The notes beneath the pieces were generated by a model. It had not been told where the DNA came from, searched no databases, and saw only the letters and a list, made by a program, of their open reading frames with translations. This document shows positions 50,938 through 60,909 of a stretch of DNA of 64,000 nt, in pieces. How positions within the stretch are numbered: position 1 is the stretch's first letter; every line of letters begins with the position of its first letter. The stretch lies in the NCBI RefSeq assembly GCF_021462225.1, contig NC_061799.1, forward strand, positions 46,921,914 through 46,985,913. Direction: 5' to 3'. The translations under genes were made by a program, and so were the position numbers. The DNA is from Girardinichthys multiradiatus (lineage: Eukaryota; Chordata; Actinopteri; Cyprinodontiformes; Goodeidae).

Positions 50938-53718
50938 ATGGGAGGGCACTAAGAAGACAAATCTTCCAGGAAGGATAAAATGATCTCAAAATGGTAATTA
51001 TTGTTATAGTGTTTACATTAAAATAGGTAAATTAAAAACGAAAACCTTGCATTTGAGCTACATTTTCTATCTTCATTAATCCAGAATCCTGGGTCCCCTC
51101 CACTCCAGAGATCACAACACTGTCCTCCCCAAGAATACGCTGCAGCACCTCGGAAGCTTGTTTACTAACTTTAAAGTCCTGTTTGAGACAAGAGTTTTTT
51201 TACACTAAAGTTCATTAATAACAGCATTCTTAAGAGTATTTCTGAGAAGTTTGATAAATATAGGCCAAGGTCTTAGATATTTAAATTCTCATGTGGACCT
51301 ACAAACTGAAGCTCTGAGGAAACATCTGAGCTCATCTTCAAAATCTGGTTTCATGTGATCAGTAAAATCAGGACTTTGTGAAACTTGAACTCAGATTTTC
51401 AAGACTGTGAGTTCTAGATTCCCCTGATTGATTTACATCAGTTTTTAATTCTGGAGTAATTCCTTAAATGTTCCACTTATATATCTTCCTTTTGTCTCTT
51501 TGACGTCGTCACATATCAGAACAAGCCAACATCTGATTGTCTTTCAGACAGTAACAACAGCTGAACCTGGTATACTTGAAGACAACCACAGAGAAAATGT
51601 ACATGTTGAATCATTTCTTGATCTCTAACTCATCTGTTGGGATCATAATATTCATATCAATATTCATAAGGTCGTTCTTTGTGTGTCTGTTTAGTGACAA
51701 ACTGTAGCTGGACTCTAAATGTTCTTACTGGACCCTAACGTTCATATTCATGAATCCCTTGGAGGACAAATGTGAGAAAAGTCTTTCTGATTGTTGATCC
51801 AACAGCTGCAGAGTTCCCTGCAGATCCTGGACTGTAATTCTGACCTTCTTTTATCATCAGACACTCTAAGTTTGGACTGGTTCTACTGGGACGGCCCGTC
51901 ATCAGACTGTATAGAACCAGAGCTCAGCCAGAGGAGGAGCTCTACTCTAAGAGGTTTTGTGTTGGAGCTGAAGAGCTGCTGTGTTCTCTCTGTTCTTCAG
52001 TTAGTACGAGTGAAAATAATGTTCCTGCTTTTCTTCTGGATGATGATGATCATCTCCTTTCAATGATGAGAAGGTTTAGATGATGAAGGAGGGATGATGG
52101 TTGCTCCATGCTGGAGGTGCAGCCTATGCAGGACAGCGTTTCATTACCAAAGCCTATAAAACGTATTAAGGGGTTTTTCTCCTTAATGTTCTGCTCTTTC
52201 ATTCCACGTCCCCAAGGGCCTGCTGCTGAGAAGCATTCCCAGAGCATGATGCTGCCACTACTGTACTTTAAGGCAGAGGCAGTATGGTTGTGGTGATGTC
52301 CAGTGTAGCATCTAGTCTCACAGCACCAAGTCTTTTCAGACCAAAGAACCTTCTATCAACTACATGCCTTCTAAGTTAGACTTCAGAGGAACTATTTTCA
52401 ACCGTGTCTTTCTCTTTGCTTCTTACCCATACAGCTTCAACTGGTGGAGAACCTGGTCAGTAGGTGTTTTTATATTCTGGTTCTCTGTCTCATCGTAACC
52501 ACTGAGGTGTTTAACTTCTTCAAGGTGGTTGGATGTTTCTTGGTGGCCTCCATCAGTCTTCTTCTTGCTCAGTTAGTCTGTGAGGATGATCAGCTCCAAG
52601 CTGATTTAGACCAGGGCCTTAATCCGTTCACTTCTTCATGTTTAAGTCCATACATGTTCTGGTTTATGTTTAATTGAGCTTCTTTTGCAGTTGGTTGCAG
52701 TGTTAGCAGGAGAACTGAAGAACCAGAACCTGGACCTCCCAGATCCAGCTGTTTTCATGCTTCAGCCACCTGACGCACCTCAGCTGCACTCAGATAATCT
52801 CCATTTTACTAATTGTGACATGGCTGGTATCAATAAGCTGGACATAGGGTGAATTAGGTCACTTAAAGAAGATGATTGTTCATGGAAACCCTTATTGTGT
52901 CATTTATTCATTGAAATCAGATTACAAGAATGTGTTTTTTACTTTGATATGAATCTTTTTCATATTCGTTAAAAAAGCCAAATTGTTTTGTTTTGTTCTT
53001 CTGTTAAATGGAGGTTTTATTAAAGATTACAAAATAAATTACTGCAGAGTTAAAATCATCACAACTTGTCACCACACTGTCATCAAAGCTTTGATCTGTA
53101 AAACCTGAAAGGGAAAAGTGAAACAAAAGTTTGAAAAATATTTTTTCATCAATTATTTTCAACTTATCTGAGGTCGGATAGAGAAAGTAACTGGTTCAGG
53201 AAAAAAACCCAGACATCCCTCCACCCAGAGACACTCTACAGTTCATTCTCAGTGGAGCAGAGAGATGCTGGGAGGCATCATGGAGGTTTGGTCTGCAGAG
53301 AGCCAATAATTATTGTTATTAACATGAACTCTACACATGATGTGCAACATGCTTTGACCAATGAATGGTTAATATTGTAACATTTCTAATCCAGGCTCAG
53401 AAGATCTAAAGTAAACCCAACTGAAAAGACACAGTCCAGACATCCAGCGACACCTAAAACACATCCAGTTATTATTCTTGGAGCCATGCTGGGAGAGAAC
53501 AGTCAAATCACAATGAGACAGCAGTTTCTATTTGGTTTAACTCTATGTGGCAGTAAGCTAAACTGTTTTCATCATGATTTCATCTAGAAAAGCAGTAAAA
53601 AGGTGAATCAAAGGAGGCTGAACACCTTCTAGAGTCAATGAAATCCTCTAGATGATCTGTTCTTCAACCAGAAGAAGCTGAGAGCCTGCTCACCAGGAGG
53701 AAGAGGAGCTGAGATGTT

Positions 53719-53810
53719 CAGGGAGGAGCTGAGATGTTACTGAACTCTAGAAGATACTCAAACTTCCTCATTCAACACAGTTCAACACACAAACATTAAC
53801 TCTGCTCAAC
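53719..53810 (+). promoter_or_regulatory. Putative V7 promoter / 5' UTR block
   Basis: Identical in layout to the V4 block, with CAGGGAGGAGCTGAG at 53719-53733. Confidence 0.55.
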
Positions 53811-54224
53811 ATGCTGTCTTTGCTCACATCTGGATTTATTCTGCTGGTTCTGCTCATTAGAACAGGTTTGTTGGACTCTTTCAGAAAATAATTTATTCCT
53901 TTTGTTTGTGCTTCACGTATTTGACATTTTTCTTCCTCCAGATGTAAACTGTCAACAACTCACTGCACTGAAGACTGAGGAGTCCAGTTTAGAGGGCGGT
54001 TCTGTTACTCTGTCCTGTAGTTACACCAAAGGTTCTGCTTATTATTTGTTCTGGTATCGAAAAAATCCAGGAAAACCTCCAGAGTTTCTGAAGTCTCACT
54101 CACCTTCAGGAGGAGCAGAACATCTGGACGGACTGAAATTTGAAGGAAACCAAGAGGAGATGAAGATGACCATCTCCTCTGCTGCAGTGACAGATTCTGC
54201 TGTGTACTACTGTGCTGTGGAGCC
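53811..54224 (+). CDS. T-cell receptor alpha/delta V segment V7 (twin of V4)
   Basis: Leader exon 53811-53865, V exon 53942-54224, all open. Cys23 (SVTLSCSYT), Trp and Cys104 are present. It differs from V4 by seven bases in the V exon, giving Asn to Ser next to Cys23, Arg to Gly in HLDGLKF and Arg to Glu as the last germline residue (CAVE). The leader, RSS and flank match V4. Confidence 0.93.
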
Positions 54225-54262
54225 CACAGTGACAGGAAACACCAGAACTCTGTACAAGAACC
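54225..54262 (+). other. V7 recombination signal sequence (23-type)
   Basis: Heptamer CACAGTG at 54225-54231, 22-bp spacer identical to V4, nonamer ACAAGAACC at 54254-54262. Confidence 0.93.
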
Positions 54263-54280
54263 TGTTATACTCCACATCAT

Positions 54281-54292
54281 CCACTAGAGGGC
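54281..54292 (+). promoter_or_regulatory. CTCF-core-like motif 3' of V7 RSS
   Basis: CCACTAGAGGGC, 18 bp past the nonamer. L2 sequence starts 28 bp further on. Confidence 0.5.
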
Positions 54293-54329
54293 CTCATGAA
54301 TCAGGCTGCAGGATGATGAGGTCAAATTA

Positions 54330-55897
54330 CTGGTCCTTCTCAAAATATTAACATATTGTGATAAAGTTCATTATTTTCCATAATGTCATGATGAAAATTT
54401 AACATTCATATATTTTAGATTCATTGCACACTAACTGAAATATTTCAGGTCTTTTATTGTCTTAATACAGATGATTTTGGCATACAGCTCATGAAAACCC
54501 AAAATTCCTATCTCACAAAATTAGCATATCATTAAAAGGGTCTCTAAACGAGCTATGAACCTAATCATCTGAATCAACGAGTTAACTCTAAACACCTGCA
54601 AAAGATTCCTGGGGCCTTTAAAACTCCCAGCCTGGTTCATCACTCAAAACCCCAATCATGGGTAAGACTGCCGACCTGATTGCTGTCCAGAAGGCCACTA
54701 TTGACACCCTCAAGCAAGAGGGTAAGACACAGAAAGAAATTTCTGAACGAATAGGCTGTTCCCAGAGTGCTGTATCAAGGCACCTCAATGGGAAGTCTGT
54801 GGGAAGGAAAAAGTGTGGCAGAAAACGCTGCACAACGAGAAGAGGTGACCGGACCCTGAGGAAGATTTTGGAGAAGGGCCGATTCCAGACCTTGGGGGAC
54901 CTGCGGAAGCAGTGGACTGAGTCTGGACTAGAAACATCCAGAGCCACCGTGCACAGGTGTGTGCAGGAAATGGGCTACAGGTGCCGCATTCCCCAGACCT
55001 GGGCTACAGAGAAGCAGCACTGGACTGTTGCTCAGTGGTCCAAAGTACTTCTTTCGGATGAAAGCAAATTCTGCATGTCATTCAGAAATCAAGGTGCCAG
55101 AGTCTGGAGGAAGACTGGGGAGAAGGAAATGCCAAAATGCCAGAGGTCCAGTGTCAACTACCCACAGACAGTGATGGTCTGGGGTGCCGTGTCAGCTGCT
55201 GGTGTTGGTCCACTGTGTTTTATCAAGGGCAGGGTCAATGCAGCTAGCTATCAGGAGCTTTTGGAGCACTTCATGCTTCCATCTGCTGAAAAGCTTTATG
55301 GAGATGAAGATTTCAATTTTCAGCACGACCTGGCACCTGCTCACAGTGCCAAAACCACTGGTAAATGGTTTACTGACCATGGTATCACTGTGCTCAATTG
55401 GCCTGCCAACTCTCCTGACCTGAACCCCATAGAGAATCTGTGGGATATTGTGAAGAGAACATTGAGAGACTCAAGACCCAACACTCTGGATGAGCTAAAG
55501 GCCGCTATCGAAGCATCCTGGGCCTCCATAAGACCTCAGCAGTGCCACAGGCTGATTGCCTCCATGCCACGCCGCATTGAAGCAGTCATTTCTGCCAAAG
55601 GATTCCCGACCAAGTATTGAGTGCATAACTGTACATGATTATTTGAAGGTTGAAGTTTTTTCTATTAAAAACACTTTTCTTTTATTGGTCGGATGAAATA
55701 TGCTAATTTTGTGAGATAGGGATTTGGGGTTTTCATGAGCTGTATGCCACAATCATCCGTATTAAGACAATAAAAGACCTGAAATATTTCAGTTAGTGTG
55801 CAATGAATCTAAAATATATGAATGTTAAATTTTCATCATGACATTATGGAAAATAATGAACTTTATCACAATATGCTAATATTTTGAGAAGGACCTG
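54330..55897 (+). mobile_element. Tc1-like transposon, copy B
   Basis: The TA-flanked element has inverted repeats of about 200 bp. Its first bases read CTGGTCC against CAGGTCC in copies A and C, and the right end is standard. Confidence 0.95.
54658..55620 (+). CDS. Tc1-like transposase with 14-codon deletion (copy B)
   Basis: An open 320-residue DD34E transposase. The N-terminal helix-turn-helix text (TQKEISERIGCSQSAVSRHL) and the catalytic motifs (LSDESKF, FQHDLAPAHSA, SPDLNPIENLWD) are present. Relative to the 334-residue copy C it lacks 14 codons between CRIPQ and TWATEK, in frame, between the DNA-binding and catalytic parts. Probably impaired, although the frame is kept. Confidence 0.92.
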   Translation: MGKTADLIAVQKATIDTLKQEGKTQKEISERIGCSQSAVSRHLNGKSVGRKKCGRKRCTTRRGDRTLRKILEKGRFQTLGDLRKQWTESGLETSRATVHRCVQEMGYRCRIPQTWATEKQHWTVAQWSKVLLSDESKFCMSFRNQGARVWRKTGEKEMPKCQRSSVNYPQTVMVWGAVSAAGVGPLCFIKGRVNAASYQELLEHFMLPSAEKLYGDEDFNFQHDLAPAHSAKTTGKWFTDHGITVLNWPANSPDLNPIENLWDIVKRTLRDSRPNTLDELKAAIEASWASIRPQQCHRLIASMPRRIEAVISAKGFPTKY

Positions 55898-55898
55898 T

Positions 55899-57130
55899 AT
55901 TAGGCAGCATAGAATAAATTTTCACTGTTACGCTGATGATACTCAGCTTTACTTATCCATAAATCCTGATGAACCCAACCAGTTAGATAGACTACAAGCA
56001 TGTCTTGAAGATATAAAAACTTGGATGACTTTAAATTTTCTGCTTCTAAATTCAGACAAGACAGAAGTTGTCGTCTTTGGATCGGAGTCTTTAAAAAAGA
56101 AACTGCTTAGTCAATCACTTAACCTGGATGGCATTAAATTGACCTCCCATAATAAAGTAAAAAACCTTGATGTAATCTTTGACTAGGACATGTCATTTAA
56201 ATCCCATATTAAACAGGTTTCTAGGATTTCCTTCTTTCATCTCCAGAACATTGCCAAAATTAGAAATATCCTATCCAGGAGTGATGCTGAAAAACTAGTC
56301 CATGCATTTGTTACTTCAAGGCTGGACTATTGTAATTCTTTACTATCAGGATGTCCACAAAATGCAGTTAAAAGCCTTCAGCTGATTCAAAATGCTGCAG
56401 CAAGAGTTCTGATGAATATTAAAAAGAGAGATCATATTTCTCCTGTTTTAGCTTCCCTTCATTGACTCCCTGTTAAATCCAGAATATAATTTAAAATTCT
56501 CCTCCTCACATATAAAGCCCTTAATGATCTAGCTCCATCATACATCAGAGATCTGATTGGTCCATATGTTCCTAACAGAGCACTTCCTTCTCAGACTGCA
56601 GGTTTACTGGTGGTTCCCAGAGTCTCTAGAAGTAGAATGGGAGGCAGATCCTTTAGTTATCAGGCTCCTCTCCTGTGGAACCAGCTCCCAGTTTTAGTCC
56701 GTGAGGCAGACACCCTGTCTACTTTTAAGGCTAGGCTTAAAACTTTCCTTTTTGATAAAGCTTATAGTTAGAGTGGCTTAGTTTATCCTGAGCTATCTGT
56801 GTAGTTATGCTGCTATAGGCTTAGGCTGCTGGAGGACATAATGACCACTTTCACTCACTCTGCTACATTCTCACACTACTCTCCAATTTTGCATTATTTG
56901 CTGTTATTTTAGCTTTTAACTTTGTTCTCTCTTTTCTCTTCCTAGAAACTATACCTGGCCTGACTCTGTGTCTACCTGTGACACCTTTCTGGAGAGGGGA
57001 ATCGTCCGAGCTTCTGCAACAACTTAATGCTCACCTTCCACAGATGATCCACATAGCCCTGTCTTTCAGTGTTTAACCCTTTCTCTCTCCTAGACATGGC
57101 TACTGACTGAGCTTCTACTGTAACTAATTA
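55899..57130 (+). pseudogene. L2 LINE RT C-terminal part and 3' UTR
   Basis: From the active-site box FHCYADDTQLYLS onward, open to TAG 56184-56186 and then on through SFKSHIKQ to a stop near 56,463. The stretch 56,466-56,770 continues the ORF text with shifts (RDLIGPYVPNRALPSQTAG type). It then passes into the 3' UTR. Confidence 0.8.
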
Positions 57131-57496
57131 TACACTCACCGGCCACTTTATTAGGTACACCTTGCCAGTACCAGGCTGGACCGCCTTTTTTCTTCAGAAA
57201 TGCCTTAATCCTTGGAGGCATATGTTCAACAACGTACCGGAAACATTTCTCAGAGAGTTTGGTCCATATTGACATGATAGCATCACACAGATGCTGCAGG
57301 GTTGTCGGCTGCACATGCATGATGTGAATCTCCTGTTCCACCACATCCCAAAGTTGCTCTATTAGATTGAGATCTGGTGAGTGTGGAGGCCATTTGAGTT
57401 CAGTGAACTCATTGTCATGTTTAAGAAGCCAGTCTGAGATGATTTGTGCTTTATGACATGGCGCGTTTTCCTGCTGGAAGTAACCATCCGAAGATA
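57131..57496 (-). mobile_element. Tc1-like relic with CACTCACCGGCC terminus
   Basis: Starts at TACACTCACCGGCCACTTTA, the terminus of a common fish Tc1 family. On the - strand it encodes the transposase C-terminus (HSPDLNLIEQLWDVVE). The first visible catalytic acid is Glu in QQENAPCH. It is cut on the right by the next Tc1 at a TA. Confidence 0.85.
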
Positions 57497-57774
57497 CAGG
57501 GGTTGGACAATGAAAGTGAAACACCTGTCATTTTAGTGTGGGAGGTTTCATGGCTACATTGGACCAGCCTGGTAGCCAGTCTTCATTGATTGCACATTGC
57601 ACCAGTAAGAGCAGAGTGTGATGGTTCAATTAGCAGGGTAAGACCATAGTTTTGCTCAAAATATTGAAATGCACACAACATTATGGGTGACATACCAGAG
57701 TTCAAAAGAGTCCAAATTGTTGGTGCACGTCTTGCTGGCGCATCTGTGACCAAGACAGCAAGTCTTTGTGATGG
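57497..57774 (+). mobile_element. Another Tc1-like element, left part
   Basis: Begins CAGGGGTTGGACAATG after TA (57495-57496), the start of a widespread fish Tc1 family, and includes the start of its transposase (MGDIPEFKRVQIVGARLAGA). It is broken at 57,774 by an LTR retrotransposon and resumes near 63,634. Confidence 0.85.
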
Positions 57775-57789
57775 TGTTGGGAGTTATTA

Positions 57790-57987
57790 TTATTTGTGTC
57801 TATCGGACACAAATAAGGGCATGTCTCCAATCACGGGGATGGTTAGCTCGAAGTCATGATAAGAACTGTCTATGAGCATAACCAGGGGTTTTCTTGCGGC
57901 TACCTGGATCGGCAATTGGGTTGGATTCTCCACCAAAAGATAAGTCGAACGGTTGTTCAACTCAAGCATGGGCGTGCCACAGGCCAC
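57790..57987 (-). pseudogene. pol fragment left of Tc1 copy C
   Basis: A frame reading STYLLVENPTQLPIQV and IPVIGDMPLFVSDRHK continues the pol region interrupted by Tc1 copy C, then stops at the LTR remnant. Retroelement pol proteins carry such text between protease and RT. Confidence 0.55.
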
Positions 57988-57989
57988 TA

Positions 57990-59599
57990 CAGGTCCTTCT
58001 CAAAATATTAGCATATTGTGATGAAGTTCATTATTTTCCATAATGTCATGATGAAAATTTAACATTTATATATTTTAGATTCATTGCACACTAACTGAAA
58101 TATTTCAGGTCTTTTATTGTCTTAATACGGATGATTGTGGCATACAGCTCATGAAAACCCCAAATCCCTATCTCACAAAATTAGCATATTTCATCCGACC
58201 AATAAAAGAAAAGTGTTTTTAATACAAACAACGTCAACCTTCAAATAATCATGTACAGTTATGCCCTCAATACTTGGTCGGGAATCCTTTTGCAGAAATG
58301 ACTGCTTCAATGCGGCGTGGCATGGAGGCAATCAGCCTGTGGCACTGCTGAGGTCTTATGGAGGCCCAGGATGCTTCGATAGCGGCCTTTAGCTCATCCA
58401 GAGTGTTGGGTCTTGAGTCTCTCAACATTCTCTTCACAATATCCCACAGATTCTCTATGGGGTTCAGGTCAGGAGAGTTGGCAGGCCAATTGAGCACAGT
58501 GATACCATGGTCAGTAAACCATTTACCAGTGGTTTTGGCACTGTGAGCAGGTGCCAGGTCGTGCTGAAAAATGAAATCTTCATCTCCATAAAGCTTTTCA
58601 GCAGATGGAAGCATGAAGTGCTCCAAAATCTCCTGATAGCTAGCTGCATTGACCCTGCCCTTGATAAAACACAGTGGACCAACACCAGCAGCTGACACGG
58701 CATCCCAGACCATCACTGACTGTGGGTACTTGACACTGGACTTCTGGCATTTTGGCATTTCCTTCTCCCCAGTCTTCCTCCAGACTCTGGCACCTTGATT
58801 TCCGAATGACATGCAGAATTTGCTTTCATCCGAAAAAAGTACTTTGGACCACTGAGCAACAGTCCAGTGCTGCTTCTCTGTAGCCCAGGTCAGGCGCTTC
58901 TGCCGCTGTTTCTGGTTCAAAAGTGGCTTGACCTGGGGAATGCGGCACCTATAGCCCATTTCCTGCACACGCCTGTGCACAGTGGCTCTGGATGTTTCTA
59001 CTCCAGACTCAGTCCACTGCTTCCGCAGGTCCTCCAAGGTCTGGAATCGGCCCTTCTCCACAATCTTCCTCAGGGTCCGGTCACCTCTTCTCGTTGTGCA
59101 GCGTTTTCTGCCACACTTTTTCCTTCCCACAGACTTCCCACTGAGGTGCCTTGATACAACACTCTGGGAACAGCCTATTTGTTCAGAAATTTCTTTCTGT
59201 GTCTTACCCTCTTGCTTGAGGGTGTCAATAGTGGCCTTCTGGACAGCAGTCAGGTTGGCAGTCTTACCCATGATTGGGGTTTTGAGTGATGAACCAGGCT
59301 GGGAGTTTTAAAGGCCTCAGGAATCTTTTGCAGGTGTTTAGAGATAACTCGTTGATTCAGATGATTAGGTTCATAGCTTGTTTAGAGACCCTTTTAATGA
59401 TATGCTAATTTTGTGAGATAGGAATTTTGGGTTTTCAGGAGCTGTATGCCAAAACCATCCGTATTAAGACAATAAAAGACCTGAAATATTTCAGTTAGTG
59501 TGCAATGAATCTAAAATATATGAATGTTAAATTTTCATCATGACATTATGGAAAATAATGAACTTCATCACTATATGCTAATATTTTGAGAAGGACCTG
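57990..59599 (-). mobile_element. Tc1-like transposon, copy C (complete)
   Basis: TA-flanked (57988-57989, 59600-59601), 1,610 bp, with both inverted repeats complete. It is the least damaged of the three related copies and lies deepest in the nest of insertions. Confidence 0.96.
58267..59271 (-). CDS. Tc1-like transposase, intact (copy C)
   Basis: A 334-residue DD34E transposase expected to cut and paste the element at TA sites. An N-terminal paired-like helix-turn-helix (QKEISEQIGCSQSVVSRHL) is followed by a basic GRKKCGRKRC linker, a second helix-turn-helix, and the catalytic Asp (FSDESKF), Asp (FQHDLAPAHSA) and Glu (NPIENLWD). There are 34 residues between the last two. No stop or frameshift, and both termini are present. 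Possibly functional. Confidence 0.95.
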   Translation of the reverse strand: MGKTANLTAVQKATIDTLKQEGKTQKEISEQIGCSQSVVSRHLSGKSVGRKKCGRKRCTTRRGDRTLRKIVEKGRFQTLEDLRKQWTESGVETSRATVHRRVQEMGYRCRIPQVKPLLNQKQRQKRLTWATEKQHWTVAQWSKVLFSDESKFCMSFGNQGARVWRKTGEKEMPKCQKSSVKYPQSVMVWDAVSAAGVGPLCFIKGRVNAASYQEILEHFMLPSAEKLYGDEDFIFQHDLAPAHSAKTTGKWFTDHGITVLNWPANSPDLNPIENLWDIVKRMLRDSRPNTLDELKAAIEASWASIRPQQCHRLIASMPRRIEAVISAKGFPTKY

Positions 59600-59601
59600 T
59601 A

Positions 59602-60903
59602 GTTTCAAGTCCCAGAAGTAGGGAAGAGGTTGGAAGAAAACGCGGGTGTTCTGAAGCTTCTGTCCCGTTTTGACCGTCGGTCGCATCGGTACCCGTGCTG
59701 TTCGCTGCGGTATTAGTGAATCGTCTCACTGATGGCCTGGCAGGCCTGAGAGGTAGTTTGTCCCGACAGCATGACCTCAGGGGTTCCCAGGAAGGGACTT
59801 GAGGGAGCGTTGGCTCACTCCCAAACAACCTGGTTAAAGGTGTCCAACTGGGCGCCCAGCCGGACCAGTAGATCTGCCCCGATGAAAACCGGCGGGTGCA
59901 GGTGTTGAGTAATACTGAAGGTATGGGAGAGCTGTCTCACGCCCAGCTGCACATTGAGGATGCAGACTCCGGTTGCCTTCAGCAGGCGGCGTGGCCAGCC
60001 TGCTGAGAGCAGACTGTGGCTACGTCGTGCCTCAATTAGATGTGGGTTTTCCCGGGACAGACGGTCATATAACTCCCTGCTGATTGCGGACTTCTCCAGC
60101 CAAAGTGCTAAGATCACTTCCGGTGTGAAGGTGTCCTCCAGGTGCACACCTTCCACTATTTTGGGGTTGTAAGGTTTCACCCCTTCGCTTTCCAGAGAGC
60201 AGAGAAATGAGTCATGACCGCAAAGGGCAGTTCCCTGGGTGGCCGGATGCACTTGTGCCCCACAGGTGCCCGAGACTGGTTCTGTCGAAGGCATAAGCTT
60301 TGCTAGAGGTTCTTTGGGACCCTCCACACTGGAAACTTGGTTGGTGGAAAAGGGCGGTTTACTGCTCACGCCCAGGGGTTTTGGCATCTCCACCTGGGCC
60401 CAGAGTTGGCCCTGGTGGCAGTCAATGAGCGGGGCTAACCTGCCCAGCAGGTCCTGGCCGACAAGGAGAGGCTCTGTGTCCAATGTGCAAATGTAAATGG
60501 GGTGGACCAAAGTCATGTCTTGGAATGAAACATCCAACCACACCCGACTGGTTATGTATGAGCGGTCTTGAGTGTAGCTGGTTATGCTTACATCGCAACC
60601 CTCAATTTGAAATGGTTTACCGAGAGCGAGCATAGCTCTACTCACCTCCTCAAACAGGGTTGAGCACATCAGGCTAATTTCTGATCCGGTGCCCAGGAGT
60701 GCGTTCGCCTTAACGCACCCCCCTATAATTGTCGGAGAGTATAGGTGACCAGCATGCGTGTTGTGGGTTAGTTCACCTAAGAATTTTAGGAAGAGAGTCT
60801 GGGGTGTTTCTCCTGACGAGGTCTCAAGGTGTACTTGAGGTTTCTCAGGTTTGTCTCCCCACCCGACCAGATAGACTCTGGTTGCCGTGGAGGTGGAGTC
60901 CAC
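59602..60903 (-). pseudogene. Retroelement aspartic protease region
   Basis: The frame 60,903-59,815 contains a retropepsin-like core: ANALLGTGSEISLM, then TEPLLVGQDLLGRLAPLID and later PPVFIGADLLVRLG. The catalytic Asp of the usual D-T/S-G triplet is Gly here, so the enzyme would be dead. The frame follows the gag stop in the same register without its own ATG. After 59,815 the text shifts register and runs to the Tc1 copy C insertion. Confidence 0.7.
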
Positions 60904-60909
60904 GCCTAG

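Larger units (their letters stand above)
49365..54319 (+). repeat. Segmental duplication, copy 2 (V7 unit)
   Basis: 49,365-49,745 corresponds to parts of 29,085-29,700. 49,758-54,319 corresponds to 31,484-36,045. The ~1.78 kb with V3 and psi V-b in copy 1 has no counterpart here. The sequence between is non-coding and as described for copy 1, including CTCF-like sites at 50119-50130 and 50926-50937. Confidence 0.88.
54320..57130 (+). mobile_element. 5'-truncated L2 LINE hosting Tc1 copy B
   Basis: GTCAAATTA at 54321-54329 continues as TTAGGCAGCATAGAA after Tc1 copy B, matching the uninterrupted text at 37,844-37,860. The body then runs to 57,130, where another Tc1 relic cuts the 3' UTR. The V4 copy shows the ancestral flank without this LINE. 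Confidence 0.85.
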
